Of a stretch of DNA of 37,819 nucleotides, positions 8,237 to 16,855 are shown piece after piece. Every line of letters starts with the position of its first letter. The first letter of the stretch is position 1. The translations under genes and the position numbers were made by a program. This DNA comes from Paracoccaceae bacterium (GTDB lineage: Bacteria; Pseudomonadota; Alphaproteobacteria; Rhodobacterales; Rhodobacteraceae). Location: contig JAQWNW010000072.1 of NCBI GenBank assembly GCA_029246285.1, positions 1-37,819 of the forward strand, read 5' to 3'. The notes under the pieces were generated by a model. The model was not told where the DNA came from. It saw nothing but the letters and a program-made list of their open reading frames with translations, and did no database searches.

Positions 8237-8510
8237 TAATTACCCTTTGGTTTCCGAGGATATTACATATGCATTCCCTGGGAGAGGTGGAACGCAAGAT
8301 CCACAGGTTCGTGGGGATATGATTTATTTTAATACACCTAATAACGGAGCAGTTTTTGCTGCTGGTTCGATCGCTTGGAGCCAGGCTCTTCCGATTAATG
8401 ATGGTGATAATAATGTTGGTCGTATCATGCGAAATGTAATCAATGCATTTATACGGGAAGGTTCCTTACCAGGTTCTGAGTTTATCGGTGATGAAAAGCA
8501 TTGGCGTTAA
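8235..8510 (+). pseudogene. C-terminal remnant of an N,N-dimethylformamidase large-subunit-like gene
   Basis: The frame opens inside the GST gene (ATG at 8181), but recognisable protein begins only after the GST stop codon. About 90 residues resemble the end of the dimethylformamidase large subunit family. The key segments are VRGDMIYFNTPNNGAVFAAG, then SIAWSQALPINDGDNN and VGRIMRNVINAF. The family protein is several hundred residues long, so the bulk of the gene is gone. No ribosome site suits an independent start. I read it as a relic left when the GST block was inserted, or a deletion fused two loci. A short functional protein is possible but unlikely. The family call comes from memory of the motif and is moderately sure. 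Confidence 0.6.
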
Positions 8511-8531
8511 ATTTGGTGCGAAACATTTAAC

Positions 8532-8545
8532 GGTATTATAATACC
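8532..8545. promoter_or_regulatory. Perfect 14-base palindrome upstream of rplM
   Basis: GGTATTATAATACC reads the same on both strands. It lies 22 bases after the relic's stop and about 50 bases before the candidate rplM -35 element. It is not followed by a T-run, so it is not an intrinsic terminator. A dimeric regulator site is possible; chance in AT-rich DNA is also possible. Confidence 0.35.
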
Positions 8546-8592
8546 ATAATTTTAAGATATTGTTTTCATTATATTTTCTCTAAATAAAGTTA

Positions 8593-8620
8593 TTGACTTG
8601 TTGTTTTAAAGCTGTAAAAG
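8593..8620 (+). promoter_or_regulatory. Candidate sigma70-type promoter for rplM-rpsI
   Basis: TTGACT at 8593-8598 matches the -35 consensus at five of six positions. A 16-base spacer leads to TAAAAG at 8615-8620, a four-of-six -10. The leader to the rplM start would be about 45 bases. Placed by eye only; a better -10 was not found at 17 bases. Confidence 0.4.
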
Positions 8621-8671
8621 ACGTCGATAATAAGAGATAAACAATTCGTTATTTTTAATATGGTGAAAAAT

Positions 8672-9136
8672 ATGAAAACTTATACGGCAAAGCCGGCTGA
8701 TATTCAAAAAAAATGGATCTTGATTGATGCTGAAGGTGTTGTTTTAGGCCGTTTGGCGTCACTAGTAGCTATGAGATTACGTGGCAAACACAAGGCATCC
8801 TTTACTCCTCATATGGACATGGGCGACAATGTAATAATTATAAATGCTGATAAGGTTCAAATGACGGGTAAAAAGAGAACAGACAAAATTTATTATTGGC
8901 ACACTGGTTATCCAGGTGGAATAAAACAAAGAAGTGCTGGTGATATATTAGAGGGTAATCATCCCGAGCGAGTTTTAACGAAGGCAATTCAAAGAATGTT
9001 ACCCGGTGGACCTTTAAGTAGACAGCAGATGACAAACTTACGCGTTTATGCAGGGGCGGAGCACGGTCATGAGGCTCAAAATCCTGAAATTGTTGATGTA
9101 AAATCAATGAATCCCAAAAATAGTAGGAGTGCTTAA
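8672..9136 (+). CDS. rplM: 50S ribosomal protein L13
   Basis: Ribosomal protein L13 of the large subunit, 154 residues from the chosen start. It begins [15 protein letters not shown] like other alphaproteobacterial L13 proteins and contains the conserved [26 protein letters not shown] and [14 protein letters not shown] segments. An in-frame ATG lies four codons earlier at 8660, but GGTGA at 8662-8666 is correctly spaced for ATG 8672 and the family starts there. rpsI follows after two bases, the usual L13-S9 operon. Confidence 0.97.
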   Translation: MKTYTAKPADIQKKWILIDAEGVVLGRLASLVAMRLRGKHKASFTPHMDMGDNVIIINADKVQMTGKKRTDKIYYWHTGYPGGIKQRSAGDILEGNHPERVLTKAIQRMLPGGPLSRQQMTNLRVYAGAEHGHEAQNPEIVDVKSMNPKNSRSA

Positions 9137-9138
9137 TT

Positions 9139-9630
9139 ATGAGTGAAGATATTAAATCTTTAGATGGGTTAAAGTCTGCTGTTTCAGGAGAAGAAGTTCC
9201 GATGGAAGCCGTAGCGGCACCAAGAGAACCTAAGCGCGATGATTTGGGTAGATCTTACGCAACCGGTAAAAGGAAAGATGCTGTTGCACGAGTTTGGATA
9301 AAACCAGGTTCTGGAAGGGTCATGATAAATGGCCGTGAAATGAACGTATATTTTGCTCGTCCAGTACTTCAAATGGTGCTTCGTCAACCATTTGAGGTTG
9401 CAAGTGTAACTGGTCAATTTGATGTCATGGCGACTGTAAAAGGTGGTGGCTTGTCTGGACAAGCTGGGGCAGTAAAGCACGGTATATCAAAAGCACTGCA
9501 GTTGTATGATCCAACTTTAAGAAGTGTTCTAAAGGCGGCAGGTTTCTTAACTCGAGACAGTAGGGTAGTTGAGCGAAAGAAATATGGTAAACGTAAGGCG
9601 CGTAGAAGTTTCCAATTTTCGAAGCGTTAA
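9139..9630 (+). CDS. rpsI: 30S ribosomal protein S9
   Basis: Ribosomal protein S9 of the small subunit, 163 residues. The conserved core starts at [18 protein letters not shown] and ends [11 protein letters not shown], the basic tail that reaches the P-site tRNA. About 38 extra N-terminal residues rich in Glu and Ala precede it, an extension common in alphaproteobacterial S9. It is translated from ATG 9139 just after rplM, and a strong terminator follows 40 bases downstream. Confidence 0.97.
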   Translation: MSEDIKSLDGLKSAVSGEEVPMEAVAAPREPKRDDLGRSYATGKRKDAVARVWIKPGSGRVMINGREMNVYFARPVLQMVLRQPFEVASVTGQFDVMATVKGGGLSGQAGAVKHGISKALQLYDPTLRSVLKAAGFLTRDSRVVERKKYGKRKARRSFQFSKR

Positions 9631-9670
9631 GTTTTCAAACATTTGCATCTACGAATTTTTTTATAAAATT

Positions 9671-9701
9671 AACCACTTACAGAGATGTAGGTGGTTTTTT
9701 T
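9671..9701 (+). terminator. Rho-independent terminator of the rplM-rpsI operon
   Basis: AACCACTTAC (9671-9680) pairs with GTAGGTGGTT (9687-9696), a ten-base-pair stem with one G-U pair and a six-base loop AGAGAT. The T-run continues to 9701. It also separates this operon from the convergent MFS gene. Confidence 0.9.
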
Positions 9702-9719
9702 ATGCAGTTTGATGCTAAT

Positions 9720-10910
9720 TTATAAATTAGTTCGTTGATTTTTAAAAATTTGAATTGCTATTAAATAAGTGAACCAAGAAAAAATACCGATTATAAACAG
9801 AATTGATATTAACCCTTGATAACCAACTATCTTCCACATTACCGCTCCAAAATATGGGGCAATTGCTGTGCCTAAAAGATAAGCTGATCCTAGATATCCT
9901 GATTTTAATCCAAACTGTTTTTCACCCAACAGAATTCTTGTCATAACAGGTCGTAAGACACTTATAGTTCCATAACTTGTGCCAAAAATTAAGATAAATA
10001 AGATTAATTTTATGGTTGAGGAGTCACTGAAAAATAAAACTGTCATAGATAGAGTCATACCTGGTAAGACAAAAATACTAAATTTCTGAGTTGATATAAA
10101 TTTTTCAGAGAAAAGCATAATTAGACGGCCAAGGATTTGAGTTGGCCCGAGACAAGCAGCAGCCAGGATTGCAAGGTCAGATGGATAGCCTCGTTCGGAG
10201 AGAATAGGGAGTAGATGGTTAATAGTTGAGCCATGGGTTATTGCAAGTAAAGCGAAGCTAATAGCCAAAAAAATCAGTAATGGATTTTTTAGACTAACAG
10301 GGTTATTTACATTGTCTTGGTCGCTATTTAAAACTGTTGTTTTAAGATCATTTCGTAAAAGTGAGGAGCCTATTAATAGTAGGGGTGCGGCTATAAATAT
10401 AACAACTATTCCAAATATCATTACTGTCGTCTGCCAGCCAAAAATATTAGATATAAAATGAGATAAAGGAAAGCAAATTGTACTTGCAAAACCGGAAATT
10501 AATGTAATCGAAAGAATATCTCGTTTTGCCTTTTCACCTCGATATTTTGTAACAAAGGAAAAACAAGGTTCATATAGACAGCCTGACATTGAAATTCCAA
10601 GCAAAATCCAGATTAGATAAAACTGCCAGAGCATTGAAATTGTTGATAAAAATAACAATTCAAAACCCCCTAATAACGCTGAGAAAAAGAGTAAAAAGTG
10701 ACCGTATCCCTTGTCGATAATTTTACCAGAAATAGGTGAAAAAAATGCAGAAGTAAGTAGTGCCAATGTGATTGCTAAAGAAATTTCCAGTATACTCCAA
10801 CCACTAGAGTTTTCCCATCTAAGGATTAGGGCTGGAAATATATAGTAAATACAAGCCCAAACCAGGGTTTGCCCAAGTGACAAGAGAATTATTGGAACGT
10901 TTATCGGCAT
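9720..10910 (-). CDS. Major facilitator superfamily transporter
   Basis: A 396-residue MFS membrane transporter with about twelve hydrophobic segments. The loop after helix 2 reads SPISGKIIDKGYGHFLL, the standard MFS position for the G-x-x-x-D-R/K motif. SVLRPVMTRILLGEKQFG later in the protein is typical of the family's second half. A polar loop near residue 200 (NSDQDNVNNP) separates the halves. It lies 29 bases downstream of the acyl-CoA dehydrogenase gene on the same strand, so the two may be co-transcribed and the substrate could be an organic acid. The substrate cannot be read from the sequence. Confidence 0.88.
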   Translation of the reverse strand: MPINVPIILLSLGQTLVWACIYYIFPALILRWENSSGWSILEISLAITLALLTSAFFSPISGKIIDKGYGHFLLFFSALLGGFELLFLSTISMLWQFYLIWILLGISMSGCLYEPCFSFVTKYRGEKAKRDILSITLISGFASTICFPLSHFISNIFGWQTTVMIFGIVVIFIAAPLLLIGSSLLRNDLKTTVLNSDQDNVNNPVSLKNPLLIFLAISFALLAITHGSTINHLLPILSERGYPSDLAILAAACLGPTQILGRLIMLFSEKFISTQKFSIFVLPGMTLSMTVLFFSDSSTIKLILFILIFGTSYGTISVLRPVMTRILLGEKQFGLKSGYLGSAYLLGTAIAPYFGAVMWKIVGYQGLISILFIIGIFSWFTYLIAIQIFKNQRTNL

Positions 10911-10939
10911 GATTAGGACACTCTAATCAGAATAAAATG

Positions 10940-12658
10940 TTATGCCATACTTAATTCATCCACACTTAAGCCGTAAATGGCATCAGATCCTACGGTCGCG
11001 GTTTTACAAAGTTGTGATGCTTGGGGTAAAACATGAGATAAATAAAATTTTGCTAATTTAATCTGCTTATCTGATTGATCTTCCGCTAGAGCGCCCTTTA
11101 AATGATAATATCCACCCAAAACGAGTGCAAAAGCTTCCAGGTAAGACGTCGCGCCAGCAAACCTCTCATTTAAGTCCTCACAATTTATCATCCACTGAGT
11201 AGCTTTAGTTAGTATATCAGCAGCGGATTTAAGGTCTTCGTTAAGTCCGGTGATGTTATTGCAATCAGAGGTAATTAATTCTTGAATTTCATTTAGTAGA
11301 TTGAAGGCGGCATCTCCTCCATCCATTAGTTTTCTAGATACTAAATCTATTGCTTGAATTCCATTGGTTCCCTCATAAATAGAAGTTACTCTAACGTCTC
11401 GCCAATATTGTGCTGCTCCAGTCTCTTCAACGAAGCCCATCCCGCCATGTACTTGAATACCTAAGTTTGAAACCTCGATACCGGTTTCAGTCCCAAATGA
11501 TTTTGCCATCGGGGTTAATAGAGCTGCCCTGCTGATCCAAAATTCTTCTTGTGAAGCATTGCTCATGTCAATTGCCACAGCGGTAGCCAAGCATATCGCC
11601 CTTGATGCATAGGTCTTTGATTTCATAATCATTAACATGCGCCTGACATCCGCGTGATCGATTATTGTTCCAGTTTCATTTGTTAATGTTTTTCCTTGCT
11701 TTCTCCCCGCAGCGAAAGTTAAAGCTTTTTGAAATGCTGCCTCTGCAGTCCCTAATCCTTCTGCTCCTACTCCCAATCTTGCATTGTTCATCATGGTAAA
11801 CATTGCCTTCATACCTTGATGTTCTTTTCCAATCAGCCATCCAGTTGCTTGATCATATTCCATTACCGCTGTTGGAGATCCGTGCAAACCCACCTTATGC
11901 TCTAACGAAACCACATTTAGGTTATTTTTCTTCCCAATGGACCCATCATGATGGGGTAAGAATTTTGGCACAAGAAAAAGACTAATACCCTTGGTGCCTT
12001 GAACCCCATCTGGTAATCTTGCCAAAACGAGGTGACAAACATTATTGGTAAAGTCGTTGTCCCCCCAACTAATGTAAATTTTTTGGCCGCTTATAGCGTA
12101 GGTATTATCATCATTCTTTATCGCTTTTGTTGTAAGAGCGCCTACATCTGAACCAGCTTGCGGTTCGGTTAAATTCATAGTTCCTGACCATTCACCTGTA
12201 ATGAGTTTAGGAAGGTAGAGTGTTTTTATTTCTTCGCTAGCATGATGCTCTAAAGCCTCAATCTGTCCTTGTGTCATTAAAGGATTTAGGGCTAACGAAA
12301 GACATGAGCTATTTAGCATTTCATTTACACAGTTCTGAATGGTTAATGGCAATCCCATACCCCCATATTTTGAATTAGCCGCAACGCCAATCCAACCACC
12401 ATCAGCAATAGCTTTGTAACCATCAGAAAAACCAGGAGCAGTTCTAACAACACCATTTTCTAAAAAGGCAGGTTGCTGGTCTCCAACGCTCTGAAGGGGA
12501 TTCAATTCCATTTCAGCCATTTTTGCAGCTTCATTTAAAATGGCTACTGTCGTCTCTAAGGAGGTATCTTCGAAATAGGACGTATTCTCTAAAAGATTAT
12601 AATCAACAACATTTTTTAACAAAAATGTCATATCATTTATTGGTGCTCTATAGCTCAT
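10940..12658 (-). CDS. Acyl-CoA dehydrogenase with C-terminal extension (DmdC-like)
   Basis: A 572-residue FAD-dependent acyl-CoA dehydrogenase of the long type with an extra C-terminal domain. FAD and substrate-site segments are visible: MNLTEPQAGSDVGAL, then KIYISWGDND. The catalytic Glu is E429 in SIYEGTNGIQAIDL, followed by VSRKLMDGGDA. The opening MSYRAPINDMTFLL is shared by the marine methylmercaptopropionyl-CoA dehydrogenase DmdC and its close relatives of about 590 residues. It oxidises an acyl-CoA to the enoyl-CoA and passes electrons to ETF. DmdC function in DMSP breakdown is possible but unproven, since other members of this subfamily act on ordinary acyl-CoAs. It is read away from argC, with a 138-base divergent intergenic region. 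Confidence 0.9.
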   Translation of the reverse strand: MSYRAPINDMTFLLKNVVDYNLLENTSYFEDTSLETTVAILNEAAKMAEMELNPLQSVGDQQPAFLENGVVRTAPGFSDGYKAIADGGWIGVAANSKYGGMGLPLTIQNCVNEMLNSSCLSLALNPLMTQGQIEALEHHASEEIKTLYLPKLITGEWSGTMNLTEPQAGSDVGALTTKAIKNDDNTYAISGQKIYISWGDNDFTNNVCHLVLARLPDGVQGTKGISLFLVPKFLPHHDGSIGKKNNLNVVSLEHKVGLHGSPTAVMEYDQATGWLIGKEHQGMKAMFTMMNNARLGVGAEGLGTAEAAFQKALTFAAGRKQGKTLTNETGTIIDHADVRRMLMIMKSKTYASRAICLATAVAIDMSNASQEEFWISRAALLTPMAKSFGTETGIEVSNLGIQVHGGMGFVEETGAAQYWRDVRVTSIYEGTNGIQAIDLVSRKLMDGGDAAFNLLNEIQELITSDCNNITGLNEDLKSAADILTKATQWMINCEDLNERFAGATSYLEAFALVLGGYYHLKGALAEDQSDKQIKLAKFYLSHVLPQASQLCKTATVGSDAIYGLSVDELSMA

Positions 12659-12796
12659 ATAGCTTTTGATCCTGTATTTGTTAGCTTATTTAATACTATT
12701 TTCTGATTTTTAAAGTTAAAAATCTAAATTTCATAAATTTATTGAAGGTTATGGATATAAGCACTAAAGATTACTTGAATAACTTGGAGGGTAGTT

Positions 12797-13828
12797 GTGT
12801 CTTCAGTGCATAAAGTAGCAATTCTTGGTGCCAGTGGCTACACTGGAGCTGAATTGGTTAGAATAATATCAACACATCCCACGATGTCTATTTCCGCACT
12901 GAGCGCTGATCGAAAGGCAGGGATGACCATGGACACTGTTTTTCCTCATCTAAGGCATTTGTCTCTTCCAAAACTTGAAAAGATTAATGATGTTAATTTT
13001 GAGGGTATTGATTTAGTGTTTTGCGCTTTGCCTCATGCCACCAGTCAAAGAATCGTCAAGGAGTTGCCAACTCATGTGAAAGTTGTCGATTTATCCGCAG
13101 ATTTTAGATTACGAGATCCAGAGATCTACAAGGAGTGGTATGGGAAAACTCATGATGCGATCGAATTGCAAAAAAAAGCGGTATATGGCTTGACTGAATT
13201 TTATAGATCAGAAATCAAAGAGGCTAATTTAGTTGCATGTACAGGGTGTAATGCGGCGACGGGATTATATCCATTATTACCACTTATCAGAGACGATGTG
13301 ATAGATTTAAACGAAATTGTAATAGATTTGGCTACGGGAGTATCTGGCGCAGGTAGATCTCCCTCTGAGTCAATAATACATTCTGAAATATCTGAAGGTT
13401 TTCATGCTTATAATATCGCTAAGCATCGTCATACAGCCGAATTTGATCAGGAATTCTCTAAAGCGGCAAATAAGAAGGTTGAAATTACCTTTACTCCGCA
13501 TTTGTTACCGCAAAATCGAGGAATTTTAGCTACTATATATGTTAAAGGAGAAGCTGATAAGATCCACAAATCTTTATGTGATATGTATAGAAATGAATAT
13601 TTTATTTCTGTATTGCCATTAGGAGAAGCTCCGGCTACGCGCCATGTTAGGGGGTCAAATTTCGTACATATTGGTGTTGTAGCAGATAGACGATCAGGTA
13701 GGTGTAGAGTTTTTTCGACTTTGGATAATTTAACGAAGGGATCTTCAGGACAAGCTGTGCAAAATGCTAATATCATGCTCGGGATTGAAGAAACTTCAGG
13801 TCTTTTAATGGCGCCACTATTTCCCTAA
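12797..13828 (+). CDS. argC: N-acetyl-gamma-glutamyl-phosphate reductase
   Basis: Third enzyme of arginine synthesis: NADPH-dependent reduction of N-acetylglutamyl phosphate to the semialdehyde. 343 residues, the usual length. The nucleotide-binding start is [14 protein letters not shown], and the active-site Cys is C151 in [11 protein letters not shown]. The conserved [11 protein letters not shown] and HLLPQNRGI segments are present. It starts with GTG at 12797 after a strong GGAGG (12786-12790). The stop overlaps the ccmE start (TAATG). The link to haem-lyase genes is positional, not metabolic. Confidence 0.96.
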   Translation: MSSVHKVAILGASGYTGAELVRIISTHPTMSISALSADRKAGMTMDTVFPHLRHLSLPKLEKINDVNFEGIDLVFCALPHATSQRIVKELPTHVKVVDLSADFRLRDPEIYKEWYGKTHDAIELQKKAVYGLTEFYRSEIKEANLVACTGCNAATGLYPLLPLIRDDVIDLNEIVIDLATGVSGAGRSPSESIIHSEISEGFHAYNIAKHRHTAEFDQEFSKAANKKVEITFTPHLLPQNRGILATIYVKGEADKIHKSLCDMYRNEYFISVLPLGEAPATRHVRGSNFVHIGVVADRRSGRCRVFSTLDNLTKGSSGQAVQNANIMLGIEETSGLLMAPLFP

Positions 13829-14262
13829 TGTTATCATTAAAGAAAAAACGACGTATTCAACTTTTAATAATTTTAGGTGTATTTTTGATTATTGCTACCG
13901 CTTTAATCGGTTACGCAATGAAAGATGGCATACAATATTTTCGTTCCCCTTCACAGATTGTTTTAAATCCGCCATCTTCAAATGAACGATTTAGGTTGGG
14001 AGGCTTAGTTAAAGAGGATAGTTGGGTAAAAGGTGATAAACATCAGTTTTTGGTTACAGATAATTCTAAAGACATAAAAGTTACGTATAGAGGAATTTTG
14101 CCAGATTTATTTCGTGAGGGGCAGGGTGTGATAGCAACTGGTTATTTTAAAGATGGATTGTTTGAAGCAATAGAAATTCTTGCCAAACATGACGAAAATT
14201 ATATTCCCAAAGAAGTGATGGAAACCCTGAAAGATCAAGGAGTTTACAAACCATCGAGTTAA
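13828..14262 (+). CDS. ccmE: Cytochrome c maturation haem chaperone CcmE
   Basis: A 144-residue periplasmic haem chaperone anchored by one N-terminal membrane helix (about residues 10-30, after KKKRR). It takes haem from CcmABCD and delivers it to CcmF/H. The haem-attachment motif HxxxY is H121-DEN-Y125. The beta-barrel OB domain has RFRLGGLVKEDSW and VTYRGILPDLFREGQGV. It overlaps the argC stop by one base. A 111-base gap precedes ccmF. Confidence 0.96.
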   Translation: MLSLKKKRRIQLLIILGVFLIIATALIGYAMKDGIQYFRSPSQIVLNPPSSNERFRLGGLVKEDSWVKGDKHQFLVTDNSKDIKVTYRGILPDLFREGQGVIATGYFKDGLFEAIEILAKHDENYIPKEVMETLKDQGVYKPSS

Positions 14263-14373
14263 ATATCTTAACTTTTGCCTTAACTCGGATTTAAAAGGAG
14301 TTAAGATTAAATCTGTCGCATTGGAAGCTAAGTTTATTTGTTCTATCTTAAGGTTTAGTAGGTAAAGGTTTTT

Positions 14374-16326
14374 ATGATAGTAGAGTTTGGGCATCTAGCA
14401 CTTATAATAGCATTTTGTGCTTCTGTTTTTCTAATCGTAGTGCCAACTATTGGATTGCGATACCGCTGGATCAATTTTACAAACTTAGCTTCACCATTAA
14501 CTATATCTCAATTTTTATTCACTCTAATCAGTTTTTTAATTTTAATGTCAGCTTTTGTAAGATCAGATTTTTCAGTGAAATTGGTGGCAAAAAACTCCCA
14601 TACTTTAAAACCTCTTCTTTACAAAATCAGTGGAACTTGGGGTAATCATGAGGGGTCAATGCTGCTTTGGGTATTGATACTTACATTTTTTGGTTTTTTG
14701 GTAGCTTGTTTTGGGCAAAGTTTGCGGCATGACTTTAAGGTAAAAGTTTTAATAATCCAATCAACCATTGCAGCTTTTTTCTATGCTTTTATACTGTTTA
14801 CCTCAAATCCATTTGAACGATATTCGATTCCTCCATTTAATGGATTAGGGCTGAATCCGTTACTGCAAGATCCTGGATTAGCATTTCATCCACCTTTCCT
14901 ATATTTAGGGTATGTCGGGCTCTCAATGTCCTTTAGTTTTGCAATCGCAGCATTGATAGAGGGAAAGGTTGATTCAGTTTGGGCTAGGTGGGTTAGACCC
15001 TGGACACTAATTGCCTGGATTTTCTTAACTATCGGTATCGCGTTGGGAAGCTGGTGGGCGTATTATGAGTTGGGTTGGGGTGGTTGGTGGTTTTGGGATC
15101 CAGTTGAAAATGCATCATTTATGCCTTGGCTTATTTCAGCTGCCTTGGTTCATTCTGCTATTGTTTTGGAAAAAAGAGAAATATTGAAAAGTTGGACTGT
15201 CCTTTTGGCTATTCTTGCATTTTCATTTTCTTTACTTGGTACTTTTATAGTCCGATCAGGGATTATAACATCTGTTCACGCTTTTGCGAGTGATCCAACA
15301 AGAGGAATATTTATTTTATTGATACTTGTTGTTGCAACTGGTGGAGGATTAATGCTTTTTGCAATTCGGTCCCGTGACTTGAGTTCTAGGCAGTCATTTT
15401 CAGTAGTTAGTAGAGAGAGCGCTCTGATAGTAAATAACTTACTACTGGTAGTTTCTGCGTTTGTGGTTCTAATTGGGACGCTATGGCCTTTGTTTTCTGA
15501 TTTAGTTTTTGAGAAGAGGGTGAGTGTCGGTGCTCCTTATTTTAATATCGCCTTTACTCCCTTTTTTGTGGCAATTTCTATGGTTTTGCCTGTTGGTGCG
15601 ATGTTGGCTTGGAAGAGGGCTAAATTAAATCAAACTGTGTTCTCTTTATGGCCCGCTTTGATACTTGGTGTTGCATTGGGTGCAATTGTCTGGGGTTTTC
15701 AAACTGGGGGTAGGATTTTAGGCCCAGTTGGGGTTTCTTTAGCAACTTGGTTAATATGTGGTGCATTAACGGATATTTGGGTACGTGCGCGCGGGAATAC
15801 AGTAACTAAACGCATTAGTCGGCTGATACGAGGGCATAGATCAGATTTCGGTAAATGTGTTGCCCATTGTGGTTTAGGTATAATAATTTTTGGCATTTCT
15901 GCTATAACTGCATGGGAAACAGAAGATATTAGAATTGTTAGTCCAGGCGAAAAGTATAGTATGGGCCAATATGAATTGCAATTTTTAGGTGTGAGACAGT
16001 ATCAGAATCAAAATTTTATGACCACTCAGGGGGAGTTTCGTGTTGATAAAGATGGAGAGTTTTTTGGATCTCTTTTGCCTGAAAAGCGATTTTATCCTGT
16101 AGCAGGTATTTGGACAACAGAAGCAGCAATAGATCAGAGTCTTCTTCGAGATCTTTATATAGTTCTTGGAGAGGCACAAGATGATGGTAAATGGACAGTT
16201 AGAACTTATGTTAAGCCTTTTGCAATATGGATATGGCTTGGAGCGTTGTGTATGGCACTGGGGGGCATATTAAGCATTTCAGATAGACGGTTTAGATTTT
16301 CTGCGGGTTCCAAGAAGGTTTTATAG
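14374..16326 (+). CDS. ccmF: Cytochrome c haem lyase subunit CcmF
   Basis: A 650-residue polytopic inner-membrane protein, the core of the haem lyase that attaches haem to apocytochrome c. The haem-contact WWD region is GWGGWWFWDPVENASFMPW at about residues 234-252. GTWGNHEGSMLLW and FHPPFLYLGY are further family signatures. About 14-15 membrane segments and a periplasmic loop near residues 515-615 are visible. It is separated by 7 bases from ccmH. The usual alphaproteobacterial cycJ-cycK-cycL order is kept; ccmI is not present before ccmE. Confidence 0.97.
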   Translation: MIVEFGHLALIIAFCASVFLIVVPTIGLRYRWINFTNLASPLTISQFLFTLISFLILMSAFVRSDFSVKLVAKNSHTLKPLLYKISGTWGNHEGSMLLWVLILTFFGFLVACFGQSLRHDFKVKVLIIQSTIAAFFYAFILFTSNPFERYSIPPFNGLGLNPLLQDPGLAFHPPFLYLGYVGLSMSFSFAIAALIEGKVDSVWARWVRPWTLIAWIFLTIGIALGSWWAYYELGWGGWWFWDPVENASFMPWLISAALVHSAIVLEKREILKSWTVLLAILAFSFSLLGTFIVRSGIITSVHAFASDPTRGIFILLILVVATGGGLMLFAIRSRDLSSRQSFSVVSRESALIVNNLLLVVSAFVVLIGTLWPLFSDLVFEKRVSVGAPYFNIAFTPFFVAISMVLPVGAMLAWKRAKLNQTVFSLWPALILGVALGAIVWGFQTGGRILGPVGVSLATWLICGALTDIWVRARGNTVTKRISRLIRGHRSDFGKCVAHCGLGIIIFGISAITAWETEDIRIVSPGEKYSMGQYELQFLGVRQYQNQNFMTTQGEFRVDKDGEFFGSLLPEKRFYPVAGIWTTEAAIDQSLLRDLYIVLGEAQDDGKWTVRTYVKPFAIWIWLGALCMALGGILSISDRRFRFSAGSKKVL

Positions 16327-16333
16327 GTTTTTT

Positions 16334-16801
16334 ATGTTATACATTTTGCGGGTAAGATTTATTGTTTATGTACTTACAATATTTTTAATACCTTTTTTCG
16401 CATTAGCAGTTGAACCCAATGAGATTTTGATCGATTCCAACCTTGAAAAGAGAGCTAGAATTATATCGAAAAGTTTAAGATGCCTTGTGTGTAGAAATGA
16501 GAATATTGATGAGAGCAATGCAGAATTAGCGCGGGATTTACGGATCTTGGTAAGAGAAAGATTATCAGTAGGTGAAACTGACAAAGAAATCATCAATTAT
16601 GTTGTTGAGCGATATGGAGAATACGTGCTTTTAAAGCCAAAATTTAGTCTTACAAATATTTTACTTTGGTTTTGTGGCCCCGTTATGCTAATTTTTGGTT
16701 TCTTTTTTGCCTTTTTATCATTCAGTAAAAATAGAAGTAGTGAAGATATCGTTTTAACTACTGAGGAAGAAAATAAGATTTCAGAATTACTGAAGGATTG
16801 A
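16334..16801 (+). CDS. ccmH: Cytochrome c maturation thiol oxidoreductase CcmH
   Basis: A 155-residue CcmH (CycL). It has an N-terminal signal peptide (about residues 1-26), the redox motif C50-L-V-C53 in LRCLVCRNENIDES, the three-helix domain with ARDLRILVRERL and YGEYVLLKPKF, and a C-terminal membrane anchor near 108-128. It reduces apocytochrome c CxxCH cysteines and works with CcmF. The short form, without the fused CcmI part found in E. coli, is normal for this class. Confidence 0.95.
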   Translation: MLYILRVRFIVYVLTIFLIPFFALAVEPNEILIDSNLEKRARIISKSLRCLVCRNENIDESNAELARDLRILVRERLSVGETDKEIINYVVERYGEYVLLKPKFSLTNILLWFCGPVMLIFGFFFAFLSFSKNRSSEDIVLTTEEENKISELLKD

Positions 16802-16855
16802 CCTTTGATCTAAAGTAATATTTTAACAGTTTATGAGATTTATTTGAGGTATGTT

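Noticed and set aside
13828-16801. Missing ccmG (dsbE) and ccmI in the ccm block
   Set aside because: In Alphaproteobacteria ccmG is usually elsewhere with ccmABCD, and ccmI may also be unlinked, so the gap is not evidence of a broken pathway.
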